Shown here piece by piece: positions 57,748 through 64,000 of a DNA stretch of 64,000 nucleotides. Source of the stretch: Gilvimarinus xylanilyticus (lineage in GTDB: Bacteria; Pseudomonadota; Gammaproteobacteria; Pseudomonadales; Cellvibrionaceae); NCBI RefSeq assembly GCF_024195295.1, contig NZ_JAMFTH010000001.1, positions 1,550,001-1,614,000 on the forward strand, read 5' to 3'. A program made the translations under genes and the position numbers. The notes below the pieces were generated by a model. The model did not search any database. It was given only the letters and a program-made list of their open reading frames with translations, and had not been told where the DNA came from. Numbering within the stretch: position 1 is the stretch's first letter; each line of letters begins with the position of its first letter.

Positions 57748-58938
57748 TTAAAAGTTGTGTTTAACCAGTGGCGAGGTGTCGGCTTCGTAATCGACGCCAT
57801 CAAAACCAAAACCAAACAGCTTTAGGAAGTCGCTGTTATAGGTTTGGTAGTCGGTGGTCTGCATCAGGTTTTCTTCGGTCACCTGAGGCCAAATGGCTTC
57901 CACCTCGGCCTGGGTGTCTGGGTCCAACTCTTTGTTATCCACGCGGAAACGGTTGGCATCGTCCAGACGCGGGTTTTCGGTGTAAAGGCACTCGGTAAAC
58001 AGACGCTGCAATTGTTCAATGCAACCTTCGTGGGTGCCCTTTTCTTTCATCACTTTAAACAGAATGGACATATACAAAGGCATGACCGGAATGGCGGAGC
58101 TGGCCTGAGTCACCAGCGCTTTAAGCACGGCCACATTGGCATCGACGCTTTTATCCGACAGGCGTTTGGCAATGGCACTCGCGGCGCGGTCCAAATCTTC
58201 CTTGGCTTTACCGATGGTGGCGTGACCATAGATGGGCCAGGTCAATTTATCGCCCAAATAGGTGTAGGCCACGGTCTTGGCGCCTTCGGCCAGCACATCG
58301 GCTTCGGCCAGAGCGTCCATCCACATTTCCCAGTCTTCGCCACCCATAACTTTAACGGTGTTGTTAATCTCTTCGTCAGTGGCGGGCTCGACGGTGACAT
58401 CGGAAATTTTCAGGGTATCGGTATTCAGGTTTTTGGCGGTATAGCCTTCGCCAATGGGTTTCAGTACCGAATTATAGGTCTCACCGGTGTTGGGGTCGGT
58501 GCGACGGGGCGAGGCCAGCGAGTAAACCACCAAGTCAATCTTGCCCAGATCTTCTTTAATAGCCGCAATCGCATCGGCTTTAATCTCATTGCTGAAGGCG
58601 TCGCCGTTGATAGTGCGGGCATACAGGCCCTCTTTTTCGGCGGCAGCGTGGAAGGCCGCTGTATTGTAGTAGCCGGCCGAGCCGGTTTTGCGCTCGGTGG
58701 GTGGCTTTTCAAAGCACAAACCCAGGGTTTTGGCGCCACTGCCAAAGGCGGCGGTAATGCGCGAAGCCAGCCCGTAGCCGGTCGAGCAGCCAATCACCAG
58801 GACATTCTTAGGGCCACCGTCAATAGTGCCTTGGGCCTTGGTGTAGTCAATTTGCTCCTGCACATGGGCGGCGCAGCCCTGCGGGTGGGCGTTAATGCAG
58901 ATAAAACCGCGTACTTTTGGCTTGATAATCATATTCAT
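57748..58938 (-). CDS. fabV: trans-2-enoyl-ACP/CoA reductase FabV (NADH)
   Basis: A 396-residue, single-chain enoyl reductase closing each round of fatty-acid elongation; it is naturally little affected by triclosan. The NADH-binding start [17 protein letters not shown] is near 46, [10 protein letters not shown]-type segments near 113, and the catalytic region [13 protein letters not shown] near 135 leads to the Tyr/Lys pair further on. FabV is typical of Vibrio, Pseudomonas and marine relatives. The gene lies 20 bases before the YihG-like gene, so lipid genes are grouped. Confidence 0.96.
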   Translation of the reverse strand: MNMIIKPKVRGFICINAHPQGCAAHVQEQIDYTKAQGTIDGGPKNVLVIGCSTGYGLASRITAAFGSGAKTLGLCFEKPPTERKTGSAGYYNTAAFHAAAEKEGLYARTINGDAFSNEIKADAIAAIKEDLGKIDLVVYSLASPRRTDPNTGETYNSVLKPIGEGYTAKNLNTDTLKISDVTVEPATDEEINNTVKVMGGEDWEMWMDALAEADVLAEGAKTVAYTYLGDKLTWPIYGHATIGKAKEDLDRAASAIAKRLSDKSVDANVAVLKALVTQASSAIPVMPLYMSILFKVMKEKGTHEGCIEQLQRLFTECLYTENPRLDDANRFRVDNKELDPDTQAEVEAIWPQVTEENLMQTTDYQTYNSDFLKLFGFGFDGVDYEADTSPLVKHNF

Positions 58939-59195
58939 TCAGTCCTGTTTATCCCAAATTATCGACCTAAGCCTCTTTTCCGGGCCCTAGGTCTGAAAAA
59001 ATTGCGGCCATTATAGTGCTCTTGGGGTAGCAACGACCAGTGTGATCTCCTGAGTATCTGCCCCAGGGCACGGCTTTCATATTGGCCCGACCAAATGAGC
59101 GTGGTATTCTCTGACGCCTAAATCGAATAATGATCCCAACCTGATTGCGCAGGCAATGTTCGCAGGTTGGGCCACATTGGAGTATTAGAATCACG

Positions 59196-62100
59196 ATGGA
59201 ATCGAACCAGCCAAGCCGGGCGTTGCGCCTAACTCATTTGACTTTAATTTTAACTCTCATGACCGCCTGTGGTGGCGGCGGCAGTGGCGAATCATCTCCC
59301 CCTCCGACCCAGAGCAGTGCCAACCGCAAGTCCGAATCAAGTGTTACGAGCAGCTCAATTATAAGCTCTATCGGCAATAGCTCGACTTACAGCTCCCTGC
59401 AATCCTCGAGCACCGCTCTCTCGTCTCAGTCAAGCAAACCGCAAAGTAGCACACCTTCGAGTGCTTTCAGCAGCTCCAGTGTCTCTTCCATTGCTCGAAG
59501 CTCATCATCGACAGCCAGTAGCTCTTCGCAATCCAGCATTACAGTGCAAACATTAACCGGCCAGTTTATCGACGCCCCGGTAGCGGGGCTTAAATACCGT
59601 ACAAGCTCAGAACATACCGGTGAAACTAACCAGGAAGGTGAGTTCACCTACCAAGCGGGTGATGTGATCACCTTCGTCCTGGGCGCGCTTGAGCTACCAC
59701 AAGTGCCCGCGGGACAGATCATAACGCCCATGGAGATCATGAATGCTGGTCGTACCAGCAATGCAGTCACTAATTTGCTGCGCTTACTACAGTCTTTAGA
59801 CGACGACGGCTTTTACCAGTCAGGTATCGAAATCCCCAACCGGCACCTGGCTGCGCTGGAAAGTAGCGAATTAACCATCGAAGACTTTAATTTAGATACT
59901 GAAGCATTCGCCGCTCTACCCGAGATTACATCAATCATTTCAAATATTGATCATCTAGATCAGCTGATCAGCCCACACCGCGCTTTACAGCATTTTGAGA
60001 ATAGCCTTATCAATGTGGCCGGGCTGGATTCTGACAGTGACGGCGTCCCCAATCACCGCGACAACGACGATGACAACGACGGCACACCAGACAATCAAGA
60101 TCTGTTTCCTCTCTCAGAAGGTGAACAATCCGACTTTGACGGGGACTTTATCGGCGACAACGCCGACCCGGATGACGACAATGATGGCATTGAAGACACG
60201 GCAGACTCCCGCCTCCAAATCGTAAGCACAATTCAAGGCCACACCGAAACACCCGCCGACACTTTATTTTTGCCCCAGCAAAACCGTTTATTTATCAGCT
60301 ATAAAAACAGTAAAAAAATCCAAGTTTACAACCTCGCCACTCAAAAACTAATTAAAACCTTTGCCCTCGATCACCTAGTTGAAGACTTGGCCACAACACC
60401 CGATGGCAAAACACTCTATGCATCACTGCCTAGCAGTGATCGCAGCCCCTTCGAATATGAACTAACGGGCAACATTGCCGTAATCGATGTCGCTAGCTTA
60501 GAGCTACAAAGAACGTTTTCGGTACCGCTGGATCCGTACAGCTTGGTCGTCAGTCAAGACAACCAGATAGCCGTTAGCAGCGGCTCTGGACAACATGCAG
60601 ACATTGGCTTTTTTGACGGACGATCTGGACGTTTACTAGGGAGCGCACGTTCTTACGGCAAATCCAAGCTCGCCCTACATCCATCAGAAGACTGGTTGTT
60701 TGCCGCCGACAACGGTTTATCCCCCTCTGATTTCGAAAAATACGACATCAGCCGAGACCAAATAAAAAGCGTCGGAGATTCACCATATCATGGCGATTAT
60801 CGGATAGCAGGTAACCTATGGATAACTCCAGACGGTTCCAGGCTGATAACCCGCGGCGGAGATGCTTTTTTCACCTCTGACATGACTTATATTGACTCTG
60901 TCAGTCAAACCGGCGAAACCTTTAACCATGTTGTTTTTGACTCAGAAAAAAACATTATGGCCGCCATAATATCTGAGGGCTATCAGGGCTCATCGTCCGC
61001 GTTCAAGCTATACAACTTAGATTCGCTTCAGTATTTCGAGCAGCACACGCTTTACGGCAGCCTTCTTGATTTGGCTTTTACTGAGCAAAACATGTACGCA
61101 CTAACCAGCACGGAAAGCAAGGTTGATCTGATAAAACGAAGCCACCCCTGCACAACGTGTGCAACCAACACCCGTCCGAGCGCCACATTTAGCCACTTGC
61201 CGCAAGCGGCTAGCACTTACCACTCGCTTACATTTGATGCTTCGAACAGCACAGACCGAGAATCACCAAACCAACTTCAATATCGATGGGATATTGGCGC
61301 AGATGATCATTGGGAAACTTCCTTCTCGACCGAGCCGACCTTTGACTATACCTTTATCACTGCCGGAGAGAAATTTGTACGTCTTCAGGTAAAAGACTCT
61401 GCGGGAAAAACCAGCAGCCAGATTAATGTTATTAACGTCGCGCGAGCCCCACAAGAATCGCAATCGCTGTCACTCGCCACCGATTTCAAATCACCTGGCG
61501 ACCCTCAGCAATCATTACTTAACCCCCATACCGGTGAATTGTACATTCGATACGTTAGTTCCCTAGCTGTAGTAGATGCAAAATCGGGCAAGGGGCTATA
61601 CCACTTTAATTTCGAAGAAAACACAGAAGATATGGACCTTAGCCCGAATGGCGAACGGTTGTATCTCCACCTGAGCGACTTCTACTCCCCCCCTAGAATC
61701 CATAACAACTACAGTTACATAACAGTAATAGACACGACCTCAAAAACACGCATCAATACATTCGCCTCAGGAGCCGTTATTAATGGAATGGCCGCAACCA
61801 ATAATAATCAGGTTGTTGTCCTATCCGAGGAAACCCATTACGGAAAGCTCGTTAAATTTAACGATAATGGCGACATCGTTGGCGAATTAAAGGAGAGATT
61901 CTACTTTACTGGTACCGCGCGATCATCCCGTGATCCAGACCTTTTATACTCTTCTAGAACAGTGCTAAATCTACGCACCTTAAGCATTGAAGAAAATGGC
62001 TTTGCGGTCATACTTAACACACCACTGTTTAATATAGGGATGAATCGCCTCGTTGATCGAGACGGAAGGGTTGTAAACGCCGAGACCGGCCAACTCTTAG

Positions 62101-63584
62101 CGAATGTTTTCACATACACCAATCCGGCGCATCACTACGGATACCTAACTGTCGAGAATGCCATCTACAACGAAAGCCAAGACGTGGTTACAATTGTCGA
62201 ACGAGACCGGGTCATCACCCTCAGCGCAGGACCTTTACATACTATAGAGTCCAACCCGGTGTCTTCTCAATATTTTGGGCTATTTTATTACGACGGAAAA
62301 CGCATCGCTCTTGAGCGAAACTATGATCACCTAAGCTGGGCTGTGGAAGACCACCCTTGCCCTGATTGTGCGAGCAACCTACCACCCACCGCGAGCTTTT
62401 CTACTTCACTCAAAAATGACGAGAACAACTCCGTACAAGTTCTATTGGACGCGAGCTCGAGTGTTGATCCCGAAGGCGCACCGCTTACCTATTACTGGGA
62501 CCTAGACGGCGATCAGCAGTGGGACCTGAAAACAAACAACAACAAGGTCGAACACAACTATATGATTGATGGCAGTTATGCCATAACCATGCTGATTGCG
62601 GATGCTGCAGGTAAAACGTCACACGCGCGTGATAACGTGGAAATTAACACTTCTCCGGACTCAGGCACACCCACACATTCCCCCACGCCCGGAACTCTCA
62701 ACATTGGCGCCGACAAAGTGGAGTACTCCCCCGAAACTCAAAAGATGTATGTTTTAGATACTTCTGAGAAACGTTTATACACCATTGACATGGCGAGTCT
62801 TAGCCTTGAACGTTATCACCAATTCACCCACACACCTGTGGCCCTTGACCTTAGCAGTGATAGTAAACGTTTAGTGGTCGCCATACAGCCAATCCCTATC
62901 GATGAATACTATTCGGATCCAAACAGTGGCTTCGTAGCTATTTTCGACGCCACTACTGGAATGAGAACTCACAATGTTCAAATTGATCAATCCCCTGCAG
63001 ACTTAGCAGTTAGCACTTCTGGTGAGCTTTATATTTCTGGCGCGCAAGATGAAAGTTTGACAGCCTATGCGCTCGACGATACTTCCAACATCTACGCGGC
63101 AACCTTCTTCGACAGACATTTCGAAATATTCCTGAACAACGAAGAGGACAGAGTATTTACTACCGAGCCCGGTTCTTATTCGAATAGAGTCAGTGTTTTG
63201 CGCACAGGGGAAAACCTGAATCGTAATATAGAGACCGTTAGTCACTATGATGCCCCAAGCTTTCGTATCGGCAACCGAATTTGGCTACATCCAGACAATG
63301 ACTATTTTGTCGGTAGCTCGGGCGTTATTCTTAATACCAACGGCGAATATCACAATCAGGACCTTCCACATGGCGTGATAGATGCGGCGTTCAATGAAGA
63401 TGGCTCAGAACTGACTTATATTGGTGAGGACGAATCGATTTATCATATCAATACCAGCGATTGGACTGTTCTGAACAGCGCCTCGGACATTGCCCAGCCT
63501 CGTCATCTTGTAAGACACAATGATGTCTACTACGTGCTGGCCGGACCCGATGGTGCCACAACACTCGAAGCACTCACTTTCTAA
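59196..63584 (+). CDS. large lipoprotein with TSP3, beta-propeller and PKD modules
   Basis: A 1462-residue surface lipoprotein: signal sequence with lipobox LMTAC (Cys25), a Ser-rich linker (about 30-130), a beta domain (about 135-200), Ca-binding thrombospondin type 3 repeats (about 278-337, DNDDDNDGTPDNQD), then three propeller-like blocks (about 340-640, 755-1045, 1170-1460) separated by two PKD domains. Each PKD domain is preceded by a Cys pair, HPCTTCATN near 649 and HPCPDCASN near 1052. The blocks have YVTN-type strands such as LATTPDGKTLYASLP and LDLSSDSKRLVVAI. No catalytic motif is seen, so binding or adhesion is likely. Its codon use is AT-richer than its neighbours. Confidence 0.82.
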   Translation: MESNQPSRALRLTHLTLILTLMTACGGGGSGESSPPPTQSSANRKSESSVTSSSIISSIGNSSTYSSLQSSSTALSSQSSKPQSSTPSSAFSSSSVSSIARSSSSTASSSSQSSITVQTLTGQFIDAPVAGLKYRTSSEHTGETNQEGEFTYQAGDVITFVLGALELPQVPAGQIITPMEIMNAGRTSNAVTNLLRLLQSLDDDGFYQSGIEIPNRHLAALESSELTIEDFNLDTEAFAALPEITSIISNIDHLDQLISPHRALQHFENSLINVAGLDSDSDGVPNHRDNDDDNDGTPDNQDLFPLSEGEQSDFDGDFIGDNADPDDDNDGIEDTADSRLQIVSTIQGHTETPADTLFLPQQNRLFISYKNSKKIQVYNLATQKLIKTFALDHLVEDLATTPDGKTLYASLPSSDRSPFEYELTGNIAVIDVASLELQRTFSVPLDPYSLVVSQDNQIAVSSGSGQHADIGFFDGRSGRLLGSARSYGKSKLALHPSEDWLFAADNGLSPSDFEKYDISRDQIKSVGDSPYHGDYRIAGNLWITPDGSRLITRGGDAFFTSDMTYIDSVSQTGETFNHVVFDSEKNIMAAIISEGYQGSSSAFKLYNLDSLQYFEQHTLYGSLLDLAFTEQNMYALTSTESKVDLIKRSHPCTTCATNTRPSATFSHLPQAASTYHSLTFDASNSTDRESPNQLQYRWDIGADDHWETSFSTEPTFDYTFITAGEKFVRLQVKDSAGKTSSQINVINVARAPQESQSLSLATDFKSPGDPQQSLLNPHTGELYIRYVSSLAVVDAKSGKGLYHFNFEENTEDMDLSPNGERLYLHLSDFYSPPRIHNNYSYITVIDTTSKTRINTFASGAVINGMAATNNNQVVVLSEETHYGKLVKFNDNGDIVGELKERFYFTGTARSSRDPDLLYSSRTVLNLRTLSIEENGFAVILNTPLFNIGMNRLVDRDGRVVNAETGQLLANVFTYTNPAHHYGYLTVENAIYNESQDVVTIVERDRVITLSAGPLHTIESNPVSSQYFGLFYYDGKRIALERNYDHLSWAVEDHPCPDCASNLPPTASFSTSLKNDENNSVQVLLDASSSVDPEGAPLTYYWDLDGDQQWDLKTNNNKVEHNYMIDGSYAITMLIADAAGKTSHARDNVEINTSPDSGTPTHSPTPGTLNIGADKVEYSPETQKMYVLDTSEKRLYTIDMASLSLERYHQFTHTPVALDLSSDSKRLVVAIQPIPIDEYYSDPNSGFVAIFDATTGMRTHNVQIDQSPADLAVSTSGELYISGAQDESLTAYALDDTSNIYAATFFDRHFEIFLNNEEDRVFTTEPGSYSNRVSVLRTGENLNRNIETVSHYDAPSFRIGNRIWLHPDNDYFVGSSGVILNTNGEYHNQDLPHGVIDAAFNEDGSELTYIGEDESIYHINTSDWTVLNSASDIAQPRHLVRHNDVYYVLAGPDGATTLEALTF

Positions 63585-63607
63585 TTCAAAACTGGGACAT
63601 ACAGAGT

Positions 63608-64000
63608 ATGATTTTACCGATGGCAGCCCTTGTATTACTCACCTTTATCGTGGCATTTACTATGCTGGCTGCTCGTATTCGCGCCGTTAAAAGCCGCGAG
63701 GTATCGCTCAGTTACTTTAAAACCTACGATGCTTCACCGCGCGAGCTGCCCGAGCGAATGGTACTGACCCAGCGCTGTTTTAATAATTTACTGGAAATAC
63801 CACCACTGTTTTACGTTGCCTGCCTGGCGGCGATGGTGATTGGTATGAGCGGGCTGCTGATGCTGACTCTGGCCTGGACGTATGTGGCCCTACGCGCGGT
63901 GCAGGCTTTTATTCATTTAAACGGCAATAATGTGATCTGGCGCATGCGCAGCTTTTTGCTGGGTAACCTGGTGCTGCTAGCGATGTGGGCGATCTTGGTG
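63608..64000 (+). CDS. MAPEG family membrane protein, cut by window end
   Basis: An open frame of 131 residues to the window edge. It has hydrophobic helices and the family wording EVSLSYFKTYDASPRELPERM, then NNLLEIPPLFYVACLAAMV and YVALRAVQAFIHLNGNNV. MAPEG proteins include glutathione transferases and related enzymes, but many bacterial ones have no assigned role. It starts 23 bases after the large lipoprotein gene. Confidence 0.85.
   Translation, partial: MILPMAALVLLTFIVAFTMLAARIRAVKSREVSLSYFKTYDASPRELPERMVLTQRCFNNLLEIPPLFYVACLAAMVIGMSGLLMLTLAWTYVALRAVQAFIHLNGNNVIWRMRSFLLGNLVLLAMWAILV

Noticed and set aside
59300-59560. Low-complexity repeat at the start of the large lipoprotein
   Set aside because: It codes for the Ser-rich linker common in secreted proteins of this group, not a separate repeat element.

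Overview
The window reads as chromosomal DNA of a marine, polysaccharide-degrading gammaproteobacterium, most likely from the Cellvibrionaceae and relatives. This is an inference from gene content. The clues are Ser-rich linkers in a secreted lipoprotein, a family 3 exo-glucanase beside glucokinase under a LacI-type palindrome, an FabV enoyl reductase, PilZ and HsbR/HsbA-like signalling genes, and gammaproteobacterial gene blocks (tilS-pyrG-kdsA-eno, dnaX-ybaB-recR with the SRP RNA, ycgL-ycgN). I saw no tRNA, rRNA, CRISPR array or complete transposase.

Layout. 1-2.9 kb: a hydrolase lipoprotein cut by the window edge, then an accessory patch with an integron-cassette-like HEPN gene flanked by attC-type sites and a structured non-coding repeat. 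2.9-11.8 kb: housekeeping (eno, kdsA, pyrG, tilS on the minus strand; an S9 peptidase, greB and a deacetylase-fold enzyme on the plus strand). 11.8-17.3 kb: cyanase, a decayed methyltransferase split by a 26-bp perfect palindrome, and an operon of a very large CPBP membrane protease, a class D beta-lactamase and a small gene. 17.3-24.5 kb: mazG, relA, then the divergent GH3/glk pair around a palindromic operator. 24.6-26.8 kb: a four-gene operon of a degenerate BLUF-like protein, a small GTPase and two Roadblock/LC7 proteins. 26.8-34.3 kb: DUF3565, an EamA transporter, a lipoprotein, an integrase remnant beside dusA, tal, a TerB-like gene, a REC-PP2C/STAS pair and a PilZ protein. 34.3-38.7 kb: an MlaA homologue, a porin behind a Pho box, and an HvfABC (bufferin-type) RiPP operon for copper-binding peptides. 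38.8-54 kb: hrpA, dps with a MITE-like element in its upstream region, yafJ, GNAT, a VWA protein, ycgN, ycgL, rnd, recR, ybaB, dnaX, SRP RNA and an AbgT transporter. 54-64 kb: tpx, a two-domain pterin-synthase-like gene, DUF454, two acyltransferases, fabV, a 1462-residue lipoprotein with beta-propeller and PKD modules, and a partial MAPEG gene.

How genes work together: envelope biogenesis is well represented (kdsA, LpxL-type and YihG-type acyltransferases, MlaA, porin, fabV). Stress and nucleotide functions cluster loosely (relA, mazG, dps, tpx). The three multi-gene units most worth attention are the BLUF-like/GTPase/LC7 operon, the HvfABC operon with nine EG(K/R)CG motifs, and the CPBP/beta-lactamase operon. 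The HEPN cassette gene is the best candidate for an undescribed defence function. All functional statements rest on reading motifs by eye; no database search was run.
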